Positions 34,199 to 43,363 of a stretch of 64,000 nucleotides of DNA are shown piece by piece. How positions within the stretch are numbered: position 1 is the stretch's first letter; each line of letters begins with the position of its first letter. A program made the translations under genes and the position numbers. The DNA is taken from positions 1-64,000 of the forward strand of contig NZ_MRCM01000002.1 of the NCBI RefSeq assembly GCF_002303885.1, given 5' to 3'. Below the pieces are notes generated by a model. It was not told the DNA's origin. It did not search any database and saw only the letters and a list, made by a program, of their open reading frames with translations. Source of the DNA: Flavobacterium sp. ACN2. Lineage in GTDB: Bacteria > Bacteroidota > Bacteroidia > Flavobacteriales > Flavobacteriaceae.

Positions 34199-36475
34199 TT
34201 AAAATTTAAATCTCCAGCTAACAGAAGGCAGTATTCGATACAGCACCTTTTCTTTCTGGGTTACTACTACTTTATCTTTGTTTTCGTTTACTTCAACATC
34301 TAAAACAACATAAATTGGATTGGAAATATTAAAAGTGTTATAAATTGAAAAATTCAAAGCACTTTCTTTTTTTGCTGTTTTTATAAAATAATAATTAGCC
34401 GCAATATCTGTTCTGATATAATTTGGCATTTGTGCATTATTATACCCCGAATATTCTTTAACCGGATTATTATTAATAAAATACCATGAAGTTGGCATTG
34501 TAAACCTATTTCCAGAGCTAAATAACTGAGTAATGCCAAAATTCCATTTCGAATTCAAATCGTACATTCCGACAAGAGAAAGATTATGGCGTCTGTCATA
34601 TTTAGCAAAATACGGTTTGCCATTATTAAGTTCATCAAAATTTCTATCTGACCAGCTTAAAGTATAACTCAGCCATCCGCTAAACTTTCCATTGCTTTTT
34701 TTGAGCATCATTTCAAGTCCGTACGCTTTTCCTTTACCCACATACAAATCATTTTTGAATGTTGTGATTTCATTAAACTGGGTAATTCCATAAGGATACT
34801 CTAATAAATTTTTCATCGAACGATAAAAACCTCCTAAAGAAGAAGTCCAGTTTCTTGTTATATTTTGATTGGAACCAATAGAAAATTCATAAGAAGATTG
34901 CGGTTCAATCCCATCAGAACTTGCAATCCAAAAATCGGTAGGAATTCCAACACTCGATGTGGTAATTAAACTTAAATATTGATATTGCTTATTATAAGAT
35001 GCATAAAACGAATATTTTTCATTTGGAACATAATTCAACATCGCACGAGGCTGAAAATGCAAATAAGAATCTGCTCCTGATGCATAATAATTAATGCGAA
35101 TTCCTAAATCTGCAGTCAGGTTCTCTGCTATTTTAGGCTTTATAGAAGTAAAAACTGCTGCTTCATTGGTATTTATAATATCTTGGAAATTGTTGTTTAT
35201 TGTTGTGAAGTTTTCCACATTTACTTTTTGTGGCTGTAAATTATGATAAGTATATTGAAATCCAGATTCAAAAGGAATATTTTTAAATGAATATCGAACT
35301 GAATTCGTAAATCCAAAGTCTTTTACATAAGACGAGACATTAAACTGAATTGTTGCCTGCTCCATACTTAAATCATTAGAATATTGGCTAAAATAAACTG
35401 CATTTGACATACTTATTTTAGGCGAAATTGTCGTGATAAGTGATGGAGATATGGTAAAATTACTCCATTTCAAACTAGTCCGGAGTGCAAGATTTTCATC
35501 TTTAACTTTCAATTCATCTCCGCTGACAAAAGCATCTAAAACAAATAAATTGTTCTTAGAAATTTGAGACAAAAATGTAAAATTCCCATCCGAAAAACCA
35601 TATTTCATATCCTTAACATCATTGTTTTTTGAACCAGATTTCATAATCGGCCCCACAATTTCATCGATATAAGTTTTTCTTCCAGAAATATAAAAACCTG
35701 TTTTATTGCTAAGCGGAACCGTAATACTTAATTGCGAAGCCAAAATTCCAACGTTTCCTTGAATACCAACTTCAGATGGCAGTTTTTTATTTGAATTCAA
35801 TAACGTTGTCGAGCTTAATCTTCCGCCGTATTTTGCATTCGAACTTGATTTATCAAACTCCACATCTTTTATATGATCTGCATTATAAAAAGGAAAAATA
35901 CCTAACAAATGAGACATTCCATAAATCGGAGTTCCATTGTATAATATTGCATTATGCCCAGGATCTCCTCCCCTTACATAAAAATAACCATTTGCATCAC
36001 CTGAATTTTGAACACCTGGAGTTAACTGCAAAATTTTCAATATATCTGTTGTTCCCAAAATGTTTGGAACAGCGGCTAATTCTTTTACATTAAAAGATAG
36101 TTTTCCGTTAGAGAGATTGGTTATTGCATTTTTTTTATTGTTAGAAATCACGACTTCTTTTAAATGCGCTATATCTTTTTCTAAAACAATTGAAAAAAAG
36201 GTATCTTTCTTTATTTCAAATTGAATATTTGCTGGAATATATCCTGAATGATCAATCTTAATTTTTAATTGTCCTGACGGAATTGTCACCGAAAAATTAC
36301 CAAAAGAATCGGATGTGGAAAAAACTTGAGAATCGTTTGATGCAAAAAGTAAAGTTGCACCAACTAAATTTTCATTGTCGGAAGATTTTACATTACCTGA
36401 AATAGTTGCCTTTGATTGTGCAAATACACCAGAAAAAGAGATAAAACAGAAGAATAGGGCAATTATTTTCAACAC
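34199..36475 (-). CDS. TonB-dependent receptor with N-terminal carboxypeptidase-like domain
   Basis: A 758-residue outer-membrane receptor. Signal peptide 1-19 (FSGVFA-Q); a CarboxypepD_reg-like beta domain (about 22-105, SGNVKSSDNENLVGATLLF); a plug domain (about 110-230) with LQLTPGVQNSGDANGYFYVRGGDPGHNAILYNGTPIY; then a 22-strand barrel ending in WRFKF with a terminal Phe. It imports an unknown ligand through TonB. Start: the frame begins at GTG directly followed by TTG, and no ATG precedes the signal peptide in frame. It is shorter than SusC proteins, and its partner is DUF4249 rather than SusD, so polysaccharide import is not implied. Confidence 0.92.
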   Translation of the reverse strand: MLKIIALFFCFISFSGVFAQSKATISGNVKSSDNENLVGATLLFASNDSQVFSTSDSFGNFSVTIPSGQLKIKIDHSGYIPANIQFEIKKDTFFSIVLEKDIAHLKEVVISNNKKNAITNLSNGKLSFNVKELAAVPNILGTTDILKILQLTPGVQNSGDANGYFYVRGGDPGHNAILYNGTPIYGMSHLLGIFPFYNADHIKDVEFDKSSSNAKYGGRLSSTTLLNSNKKLPSEVGIQGNVGILASQLSITVPLSNKTGFYISGRKTYIDEIVGPIMKSGSKNNDVKDMKYGFSDGNFTFLSQISKNNLFVLDAFVSGDELKVKDENLALRTSLKWSNFTISPSLITTISPKISMSNAVYFSQYSNDLSMEQATIQFNVSSYVKDFGFTNSVRYSFKNIPFESGFQYTYHNLQPQKVNVENFTTINNNFQDIINTNEAAVFTSIKPKIAENLTADLGIRINYYASGADSYLHFQPRAMLNYVPNEKYSFYASYNKQYQYLSLITTSSVGIPTDFWIASSDGIEPQSSYEFSIGSNQNITRNWTSSLGGFYRSMKNLLEYPYGITQFNEITTFKNDLYVGKGKAYGLEMMLKKSNGKFSGWLSYTLSWSDRNFDELNNGKPYFAKYDRRHNLSLVGMYDLNSKWNFGITQLFSSGNRFTMPTSWYFINNNPVKEYSGYNNAQMPNYIRTDIAANYYFIKTAKKESALNFSIYNTFNISNPIYVVLDVEVNENKDKVVVTQKEKVLYRILPSVSWRFKF

Positions 36476-36503
36476 TTAATTTTAATAAGAAAAGTGCGAA
36501 AAT

Positions 36504-36542
36504 AAACAATTATAACCCAAATGTATCAGGTTATAATTGTTT
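36504..36542 (-). promoter_or_regulatory. Perfect 14-bp hairpin with the receptor promoter in its loop
   Basis: AAACAATTATAACC (36504-36517) and GGTTATAATTGTTT (36529-36542) pair perfectly. The 11-nt loop on the minus strand contains TACATTTG (36518-36525), a match to TAnnTTTG, 43 nt before the receptor's GTG start. The hairpin is also well placed to terminate pdxJ. Confidence 0.6.
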
Positions 36543-36554
36543 TGAGTAGAAAGT

Positions 36555-37268
36555 TTATTTCAATTTATTCAGATACATATTTACCGTATTATCCAATCCA
36601 AGATAAAGTGCCTCTGAAATTAAAGCGTGTCCTATAGAAACTTCTAATAAACCTGGAATATTTTCTTTGAAAAATTTGATATTGTCTAAACTTAAATCAT
36701 GTCCAGCATTGATTCCTAAACCTAATTCGTTTGCCAATACTGCCGCTTTTGTGTAAGGATCAATTCCTTTTTCGTTTCCTAAGCTATATTGATGTGCAAA
36801 AGATTCTGTGTATAATTCTATTCTATCTGTTCCTGTTTTTTTAGCGCCTTCAATCATTTCTAGAATTGGATCAACAAAAATCGAAGTTCTAATTCCGTTT
36901 CTTTGAAACTCGCCAATAACCTCTGTTAAATATTCTTGATTCTTGATGGTATCCCAGCCTGCAGATGATGTTATTGCTCCAATTGCATCTGGAACTAAGG
37001 TTACCTGATCTGGTTTGCATTCTAAAACCAAATCAATAAAATTATGCTGTGGATTTCCTTCAATATTATATTCTGTAGTAACAACTGCTTTTAAATCGCG
37101 TGCATCCTGATAACGAATATGACGCTCATCTGGACGCGGATGAATGGTGATTCCTTGCCCTCCAAATCGCTGAATATCTACAGCTACTTTTAATAAATCG
37201 GGAACATTTCCGCCTCGAGCATTTCGAAGCGTTGCTATTTTATTGATATTTACACTTAATTTTGTCAT
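36555..37268 (-). CDS. pdxJ: Pyridoxine 5'-phosphate synthase PdxJ
   Basis: A 237-residue TIM-barrel enzyme that condenses 1-deoxyxylulose 5-phosphate with 3-amino-2-oxopropyl phosphate to form pyridoxine 5'-phosphate (DXP-dependent vitamin B6 synthesis). The start [18 protein letters not shown], the [13 protein letters not shown] phosphate-binding loop (39-51), the catalytic ELYTESFA region (about 152-159) and [12 protein letters not shown] (about 187-198) are all family marks. Length is normal. It is divergent from the CBS gene, with overlapping promoters in between; no other B6 gene is in the window. Confidence 0.97.
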   Translation of the reverse strand: MTKLSVNINKIATLRNARGGNVPDLLKVAVDIQRFGGQGITIHPRPDERHIRYQDARDLKAVVTTEYNIEGNPQHNFIDLVLECKPDQVTLVPDAIGAITSSAGWDTIKNQEYLTEVIGEFQRNGIRTSIFVDPILEMIEGAKKTGTDRIELYTESFAHQYSLGNEKGIDPYTKAAVLANELGLGINAGHDLSLDNIKFFKENIPGLLEVSIGHALISEALYLGLDNTVNMYLNKLK

Positions 37269-37295
37269 ATAAATAGATATTAATTCTAGTAATCT

Positions 37296-37303
37296 TATAT
37301 TTG
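37296..37303 (+). promoter_or_regulatory. -7 element (TATATTTG) toward the CBS/nadK genes
   Basis: TATATTTG on the plus strand, 80 nt before the CBS gene ATG. It lies just 6 bp from the minus-strand element at 37310-37317. Confidence 0.45.
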
Positions 37304-37309
37304 TTACGA

Positions 37310-37317
37310 CAAAAATA
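37310..37317 (-). promoter_or_regulatory. -7 element (TATTTTTG) toward pdxJ
   Basis: TATTTTTG on the minus strand, 41 nt before the pdxJ ATG. Together with the plus-strand element it gives two back-to-back starts within about 20 bp. Confidence 0.45.
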
Positions 37318-37383
37318 CAAAGTAAAACAGAGCGGTTTTCGGTATTTTTTGATTATTTTGCATCAAATATCCTCAATTGATTT

Positions 37384-38043
37384 ATGACAGAAATTACAAA
37401 CTATATCACAAACGATTTCAGAGCGATTGACAGTCAGGAAACGATTGCTTCGATTCAGGACTTTTTTATCGATGTAAATTTTTCTCATTTTCCGATTTTA
37501 GAAGATGGTATTTTTATTGGAAGCATCTCTTCTGACGATGTTGAAACATTTGACATTGATAAAAAAGCAATTGATTACAAATATACTTTGGAACGTTTTT
37601 TTGCGCGAAAATCTATGATTTGGTTAGATGTTCTAGAAGTTTTTGCAAAAAATCACACCAATATTCTCCCTATTCTTGACGAAAACAATAATTACATAGG
37701 CTACTATGAAATGGAAGACATCATGAAATTTTTTCAGGAAACTCCATTTTTAAAAGAGCCTGGTGCAATTATTATTGTTCAGAAAGGCCTTTTGGATTAT
37801 TCTATGAGCGAAGTAACCCAAATTGTAGAAAGCAATAATGGTAAGATTTTAGGCTGTTTTGTTTCTGAAGCTGATACCGAAAATGTTCAGATTACGGTAA
37901 AAATAGGCTTAGGAGCAATCAATGAAATTATCCAGACGTATAGAAGATATGGATATGAAATTATTTCAGAACATCAAGAAGACAACTATATCAACAGCTT
38001 AAAAGAGCGATCAGATTATTTAGACAAATATCTCAACATATAA
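37384..38043 (+). CDS. CBS-pair protein with ACT-like C terminus
   Basis: A 219-residue cytoplasmic protein. Residues about 1-120 are two CBS motifs (FSHFPILEDGIFIGSISSDDV and NILPILDENNNYIGYYEMEDI), a fold that binds adenosyl nucleotides. Residues about 128-205 read GAIIIVQKGLLDYSMSEVTQIVESNNGKILG..., which looks like an ACT-type beta-alpha-beta domain. A regulatory or sensor role is likely; no catalytic domain is present. It precedes nadK, with a palindromic repeat between them, and may share its promoter. The order CBS protein-nadK recurs in Flavobacteriia as far as I know. Confidence 0.85.
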   Translation: MTEITNYITNDFRAIDSQETIASIQDFFIDVNFSHFPILEDGIFIGSISSDDVETFDIDKKAIDYKYTLERFFARKSMIWLDVLEVFAKNHTNILPILDENNNYIGYYEMEDIMKFFQETPFLKEPGAIIIVQKGLLDYSMSEVTQIVESNNGKILGCFVSEADTENVQITVKIGLGAINEIIQTYRRYGYEIISEHQEDNYINSLKERSDYLDKYLNI

Positions 38044-38141
38044 ATTATGAATGTGCCAATGGGAGAATTAGTTAATTAGATGATTTTCGCATTTTTCCAA
38101 ATTATCTAATTGACACATTGACAAATTATCTAATTTACAAA
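38044..38141. repeat. Intergenic imperfect palindrome (AATTGACACATT type)
   Basis: A left arm (AATGTGCCAATG...TTAATTAGATGATTT) and a right arm (AAATTATCTAATTGACACATT...) pair around a TCGCATTTTTCC loop. It shares a 20-nt block, with one mismatch, with the element at 7861-7948. It occupies the whole gap between the CBS gene and nadK. Confidence 0.8.
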
Positions 38142-38143
38142 GA

Positions 38144-39028
38144 ATGAAAATAGCCATTTACGGACAATACTATCAGAATAGCACTGAACCTATCATAAAA
38201 GACATTTTCTCATTTTTCAATACCAATAGCGTTGAAATGGTAATTGAAGAAAACTTCCTGAATATGCTTTATGAAAAACAGCTTGTAAAAAAAGAATACA
38301 AAACTTTTTCGCCAAGTACTGCTTTAGACAATAGTTTCGAAATGCTTATTAGTATTGGAGGTGACGGAACGATTTTAAGAGCCGCTGCTTTTGTTCGTAA
38401 TTCTGGCGTTCCTTTATTAGGTATAAATGCTGGACGTTTAGGATTTCTTGCTAAAGTTCAGAAAGAAAATATCGAGAGTTTATTGCAATATGTAATAGAT
38501 CAAAACTACACCACTTCTGAAAGAACTTTATTAGGAATTACATGCGAACCTTTTAATGAAGCCTTTAAAGAACTTAATTTCGCTATGAACGAAGTTACAG
38601 TGAGTAGAAAAGATACAACCTCGATGATTACAGTGGAGACTTATTTGAACAACGAATATTTAAACTCTTATTGGGCCGACGGATTAATCATTTCTACACC
38701 AACTGGTTCTACTGGATATTCTCTAAGCTGCGGCGGACCCATTTTAACCCCAGATGTAAAAAGTTTAGTTATTACACCAATTGCCCCTCACAATTTAACT
38801 GCCAGACCCCTTGTTATTCCAGACGACACCGAAATTACACTTCGAGTAACAGGAAGAGAAGACCAATATTTGGTTTCTTTAGACTCGAGAATTTCTTCTG
38901 TAAAAAACGAGTCTATTTTAAAGATTAAAAAAACAGATTACAAAATTAAAATGGTTGAAATACCAGGCGAGACTTTCTTAAAGACCTTAAGAAACAAACT
39001 GCTCTGGGGAGAAGATAAAAGAAATTAA
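38144..39028 (+). CDS. nadK: NAD kinase
   Basis: A 294-residue enzyme that phosphorylates NAD to NADP. The catalytic GGDGT motif is at 72-76 (ISIGGDGTILRAA), the NE/D motif is in FAMNEVTVSR, and the glycine-rich GLIISTPTGSTGYSLSCGGPI segment follows, with the C-terminal PLVIPDDTEITLRV. Full length and typical. Cytoplasmic. Just 3 nt separate it from the repeat upstream; after it come 173 nt with the strong promoter of the envelope operon. Confidence 0.97.
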   Translation: MKIAIYGQYYQNSTEPIIKDIFSFFNTNSVEMVIEENFLNMLYEKQLVKKEYKTFSPSTALDNSFEMLISIGGDGTILRAAAFVRNSGVPLLGINAGRLGFLAKVQKENIESLLQYVIDQNYTTSERTLLGITCEPFNEAFKELNFAMNEVTVSRKDTTSMITVETYLNNEYLNSYWADGLIISTPTGSTGYSLSCGGPILTPDVKSLVITPIAPHNLTARPLVIPDDTEITLRVTGREDQYLVSLDSRISSVKNESILKIKKTDYKIKMVEIPGETFLKTLRNKLLWGEDKRN

Positions 39029-39153
39029 ACTCTTTTCTGATTCTTCACTATACGATAATACCACATTTTCTCGTTCTGCATGTAGTGAATCATCATTAAA
39101 TGGCTCTAAATCATAACGTAAATTGAAAAAGAAGCACATTTAACCAAAGGAAC

Positions 39154-39183
39154 TTTGATTCGTATTGATAATTATTATATTTG
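39154..39183 (+). promoter_or_regulatory. Strong Bacteroidota promoter of the porG-uppS-bamA-ompH operon
   Basis: TTTG (39154-39157), an 18-bp spacer and TATATTTG (39176-39183). This is the best -33/-7 match in the window, 18 nt before the porG ATG. Confidence 0.75.
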
Positions 39184-39201
39184 CACGCAATTTTGAATTA
39201 A

Positions 39202-39894
39202 ATGAAGAAAATTTTTAATTTATTGTTATGTTTTTTCCCCTTTATTACACTTAATGCTCAAATCAATGAGCTTGGTGTTTTTCTTGGCGGAAGCAACTTT
39301 GTAGGTGATGTTGGAAAAACAACTTACATAGCCCCAGAAAAGCTAGCTTTTGGAGTTCTTTACAAATGGAACAGAAGTCCGAGACATGCCTGGCGATTCT
39401 CTTATACACAATCAAACATTAGTGGAAATGATTATAAATCAGATGAAACTGGAAGAAATCAGAGAGGCTATCGTTTTGACAATGATATAAAAGAGCTTTC
39501 TGCTGGTTTAGAATTCAATTTTTTTGATTTTAATCTTCACGATTATCACACAAAAATAACACCTTATGTATTTACTGGTCTAAATTACTTTTTCTACAAT
39601 AATTTATACCGATATACTTCAAGTCCAAACACCGTATACGAGCTAAAAAATCAAAGCTCAGTTGCTATACCTATTATATTAGGTATAAAATCAAATATAT
39701 CACCACGTTTTGTTTTAGCCGCTGAAGTTGGTGCGCGCTACACCTTTACAGATAATCTTGACGGAAGTAATCCTAATACAAGCAGTCCAAATATCATGAA
39801 ATTTGGAAATTTAAATAATAATGACTGGTATATTTTTTCAGGTATGACATTAACGTATACCTTTGGAAAGAAACCATGCTATTGCGCATACTAA
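39202..39894 (+). CDS. porG: PorG-like type IX secretion outer-membrane protein (DUF6089)
   Basis: A 230-residue outer-membrane beta-barrel. Signal peptide 1-19 (ITLNA-Q), then INELGVFLGGSNFVGDVGKTTYIAPEKLAFGVLYKWN, a segment typical of the DUF6089/PorG family. Eight or so amphipathic strands follow, with a Cys-containing tail (KPCYCAY). PorG is the barrel subunit that holds the PorK/PorN ring of the type IX secretion system. The assignment rests on family resemblance; no other T9SS core gene is adjacent. It is first in the operon; uppS starts 3 nt after the stop. Confidence 0.78.
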   Translation: MKKIFNLLLCFFPFITLNAQINELGVFLGGSNFVGDVGKTTYIAPEKLAFGVLYKWNRSPRHAWRFSYTQSNISGNDYKSDETGRNQRGYRFDNDIKELSAGLEFNFFDFNLHDYHTKITPYVFTGLNYFFYNNLYRYTSSPNTVYELKNQSSVAIPIILGIKSNISPRFVLAAEVGARYTFTDNLDGSNPNTSSPNIMKFGNLNNNDWYIFSGMTLTYTFGKKPCYCAY

Positions 39895-39897
39895 AAA

Positions 39898-40638
39898 ATG
39901 AATTTACTAGAATCAATAGATCACACAAACTTACCTAAGCATCTGGCCATTATTATGGACGGTAACGGACGATGGGCAAAACAACAAGGTTTTTTGCGCG
40001 CATTTGGCCACGAAAACGGCACAAAATCTGTAAAAGAAATAATCAAAACTTCAGCTAAGCTTGGTATTGAATATTTAACCTTATACGCTTTTTCTACAGA
40101 AAATTGGAATCGTCCTAAATTGGAAGTTCAGGCATTGATGAAAATATTGATCAATTCATTAAAGAAAGAGCTTGTTACGCTTCAAGAAAACAATATTCGC
40201 CTTAACGCAATCGGAAATCTTGACAAATTACCCAAAACAGCCCAAAAAGAACTTTTGGATGTTATGGAAAAAACGAAAAACAATACTCGCTTAACTCTTA
40301 CTCTTGCTTTAAGCTACGGCTCTAGAGAAGAATTAGTAAATGCCATAAAGTCAATTAGTGATAAAGTTAAAAATAATATAATTTCAATAGACACTATTGA
40401 CGATTCAATTATAAATGAGCATCTTTACACGCAAAATTTACCAGACGTAGATTTATTAATACGAACAAGTGGAGAACATAGAATAAGTAATTTTTTACTG
40501 TGGCAGATTGCCTATGCAGAATTGTATTTTACTAATGTCTTGTGGCCAGACTTTAAAGACCAAGATTTATATGAGGCTATTATTAGTTATCAAAAAAGAG
40601 AACGTAGATTTGGAAAAACCAGTGAACAAATTAAATAA
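39898..40638 (+). CDS. uppS: Isoprenyl transferase (undecaprenyl diphosphate synthase)
   Basis: A 246-residue cis-prenyltransferase that builds undecaprenyl diphosphate, the lipid carrier for peptidoglycan and surface glycans. Asp21 in MDGNGRWAK is the catalytic Mg ligand. TLYAFSTENWNRP and the C-terminal DLLIRTSGEHRISNFLLWQIAYAELYF (with R and SxxxSNF) complete the active site. Full length. It starts 3 nt after porG, and bamA starts inside its 3' end. Confidence 0.97.
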   Translation: MNLLESIDHTNLPKHLAIIMDGNGRWAKQQGFLRAFGHENGTKSVKEIIKTSAKLGIEYLTLYAFSTENWNRPKLEVQALMKILINSLKKELVTLQENNIRLNAIGNLDKLPKTAQKELLDVMEKTKNNTRLTLTLALSYGSREELVNAIKSISDKVKNNIISIDTIDDSIINEHLYTQNLPDVDLLIRTSGEHRISNFLLWQIAYAELYFTNVLWPDFKDQDLYEAIISYQKRERRFGKTSEQIK

Positions 40639-43321
40639 TTTTTTAGTGTTACAAAAAAGAATACCACAAATAATCTGTGCCCTTTTATTACTGGGTAGTT
40701 TTTCACAAGTTAAAGCACAAGAAAGAGTTCCTTTTGATCAAGGAAAAAAATACATTCTAGCTAAAGTCTCTGTTGTTGGTAAAATAAGCTTCAATGAGCA
40801 AACTGTTGTAACCTTTTCAGGACTTCAAAAAGGTCAAGAAATTACTGTACCTGGAGAAGAAATCAGTAGCGCAATTAAAAAATTAGGTAAACTAGGACTT
40901 TTTGACGAAATCGCTTTCTATGTTAACAAAGTAGAAAACGACAGTATCTATTTAGACCTAGATATTGTTGAGCTTCCTAAATTAAACGAAGTTAAAATCG
41001 TTGGTGTAAAGAAAAGCAAAATCGAAGGATTAATTAAAGATAATAACCTGACAAAGAATAAAATTGTCAACGAAAACTTAATTACTACGACCAAAAATTA
41101 CATCGAAAACAAATACAAAAAAGAAGGTTTTTATAATACGAAAGTTACTATAACAAACACTCCTGACACTATTAATGGACATCAAGTTAATATGCTTGTT
41201 AGAATAGATAAAGGAGACAAAGTTAAAATTAGCAGCATTGATTTCATAGGCAATAAACAGCTTACTGACAATCAATTGCGCGCCGCAATGAAAGACACGA
41301 AACAGAAAAATTTCATTCGTGTATTTAAAGCATCTAAATTTATTCCAGAGAAATACAAAACTGACTTAGAAAAAGTAATTGCTGCTTACAAAGAAAAAGG
41401 ATATCGTGACGCCCGTATTATTTACGATTCTGTTCAATACAGCAAGCAAAAAAATACTCTTGCAATTAAGATTAATGTAGAAGAAGGAAACAAATATTAC
41501 TTCGGAAATATCAAATTCTTAGGAAATACTGTTTATTCAGATCAGCTCCTAAGCCGTTATTTAGGAATCAAAAAAGGAGAAACTTATAACGGAGTTTTAT
41601 TAGAAAAAAGAATTGCAGATAAGACTAAACCAGACGCAGAAGACATTACGAATCTATACCAAAACAATGGTTATTTATTCTCTAACATCAATGCTGTAGA
41701 GGTAAAAACGGTTAATGACACTATTGATTTTGAGATTAGAGTTACAGAAGGTCCTATCGCTTATTTCAATAAAATTACTGTTGTTGGAAACGACAAAACA
41801 AACGACCACGTTATTTACCGTGAGTTAAGAACAAAACCAGGTGAAAAATATAGTAAAGAACAATTAGTTAGAACCATTCGTGAGATTGGACAATTAGGTT
41901 TCTTTGATCCTGAGGCAATTGACCCTAAGTTTAAAAACGTAGATGCTGGAGCAGGAACTGTAGATATTGAGTACAATGTAGTAGAAAAAGGATCGAGCCA
42001 GGTCGAACTTCAAGGAGGTTATGGCGGTGGAGGTTTCATTGGTACATTGGGGCTTTCGTTTAACAACTTCTCGGCGCGAAAGATCTTTGACAAAGAAGCT
42101 TATAAGCCTTTACCAATGGGAGACGGACAAAAAGTTGCGCTTCGTTTACAAGGAAGTACCTATTTCCAAACCTATAGTTTATCTTTCTCAGAGCCATGGT
42201 TTGGAGGAAAGAAACCAGTACAGTTTAGTTCATCTATTTCATACAGTAAGCAATTTCTTAACAATTACATCACTAGAACTGTTGATAAAAGCAAAAGTTT
42301 TAATATTTTTACAATCCAAGTTGGGTTAGCAAAAAGGTTAACTGTGCCAGATGACTACTTCGTATTATCACAATCTGTAAGTTATCAGCACTATGACTTG
42401 AATAATTATAATACAGGTTTGTTTACTTTTGGTAATGGTGCATCAAGAAACTTAGCTTATACAATTGGACTTTCAAGAAGCAATAAAGGGGTAAACCCAA
42501 TATTTCCTACTTATGGTTCTGAATTTAGTATTAGTGCTAAAGTTACGCCTCCATATTCATTATTTAACGGTGTTGATTATGGTAATTTACAAAATGAAAA
42601 GGAATACAAAACACAATATACAGGAACATCAGGAAGCGGTATAGACGGAAAACCACTTAACACTGGCGACTATGTTAAAACAGAAACTATAAATGGAACA
42701 TCTGGTTATGTAAGTGTTGGATCTGATTTTGCAAGTGCTGATACAGATGTAGCAAAAGTCGATCAGAAAAAATACAACTGGTTAGAATACTATAAAATTA
42801 AATTTAAAGGAGACTGGTATACTAAAGTCTATGGAAAATTAGTATTAAGAACACTTACTGAATTTGGTTTCTTAGGGGCTTATAACCAAGAAAGAGGTGT
42901 GATTCCGTTTGAGCGTTTTTACTTAGGAGGTGACGGTATGGCAAACTACTCAATGGATGGTAGAGAGACTATTCAGTTGAGAGGTTATCCAAATAACTCT
43001 TTAACTCCGGTAAATGCAAATGGTGATGCAATTGGAGCAACGATTTACAACAAATTCTCTATGGAATTACGTTACCCAATTACATTAAAAGCATCGGCTT
43101 CTATTTTTGCATTAACGTTCTTAGAAGCAGGTTCATCATACCCAACGTTTAAAGATTATAACCCATTCGACTTAAATCGTTCTGCTGGTGCTGGTTTACG
43201 TGTATTCATGCCTGCATTTGGATTATTGGGTATTGACTTTGGTTACGGGTTTGACGCTCTTCCAGGACAAACAAAAGCTAATGGTTGGGAAACACACTTT
43301 ATCATTGGACAACAATTTTAA
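40622..43321 (+). CDS. bamA: Outer membrane protein assembly factor BamA
   Basis: An 899-residue Omp85 protein that folds beta-barrels into the outer membrane. After the signal peptide (QIICALLLLGSFSQVKA-Q) come five POTRA repeats (about 30-430), then a 16-strand barrel with a VRGF-type loop 6 motif, RGYPNNS, and a C-terminal FIIGQQF ending in Phe. No ATG gives a sensible signal peptide. The GTG at 40622 overlaps uppS by 17 nt; a second GTG at 40646, after the uppS stop, is equally possible and gives the shorter signal peptide. The open frame reaches back to 40508, but that part lies wholly inside uppS. Two Skp-like genes follow. Confidence 0.94.
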   Translation: MNKLNNFLVLQKRIPQIICALLLLGSFSQVKAQERVPFDQGKKYILAKVSVVGKISFNEQTVVTFSGLQKGQEITVPGEEISSAIKKLGKLGLFDEIAFYVNKVENDSIYLDLDIVELPKLNEVKIVGVKKSKIEGLIKDNNLTKNKIVNENLITTTKNYIENKYKKEGFYNTKVTITNTPDTINGHQVNMLVRIDKGDKVKISSIDFIGNKQLTDNQLRAAMKDTKQKNFIRVFKASKFIPEKYKTDLEKVIAAYKEKGYRDARIIYDSVQYSKQKNTLAIKINVEEGNKYYFGNIKFLGNTVYSDQLLSRYLGIKKGETYNGVLLEKRIADKTKPDAEDITNLYQNNGYLFSNINAVEVKTVNDTIDFEIRVTEGPIAYFNKITVVGNDKTNDHVIYRELRTKPGEKYSKEQLVRTIREIGQLGFFDPEAIDPKFKNVDAGAGTVDIEYNVVEKGSSQVELQGGYGGGGFIGTLGLSFNNFSARKIFDKEAYKPLPMGDGQKVALRLQGSTYFQTYSLSFSEPWFGGKKPVQFSSSISYSKQFLNNYITRTVDKSKSFNIFTIQVGLAKRLTVPDDYFVLSQSVSYQHYDLNNYNTGLFTFGNGASRNLAYTIGLSRSNKGVNPIFPTYGSEFSISAKVTPPYSLFNGVDYGNLQNEKEYKTQYTGTSGSGIDGKPLNTGDYVKTETINGTSGYVSVGSDFASADTDVAKVDQKKYNWLEYYKIKFKGDWYTKVYGKLVLRTLTEFGFLGAYNQERGVIPFERFYLGGDGMANYSMDGRETIQLRGYPNNSLTPVNANGDAIGATIYNKFSMELRYPITLKASASIFALTFLEAGSSYPTFKDYNPFDLNRSAGAGLRVFMPAFGLLGIDFGYGFDALPGQTKANGWETHFIIGQQF

Positions 43322-43363
43322 AGAAATAACGTTTGGTTAAAAATCATCAAATAAAGTTATGTT

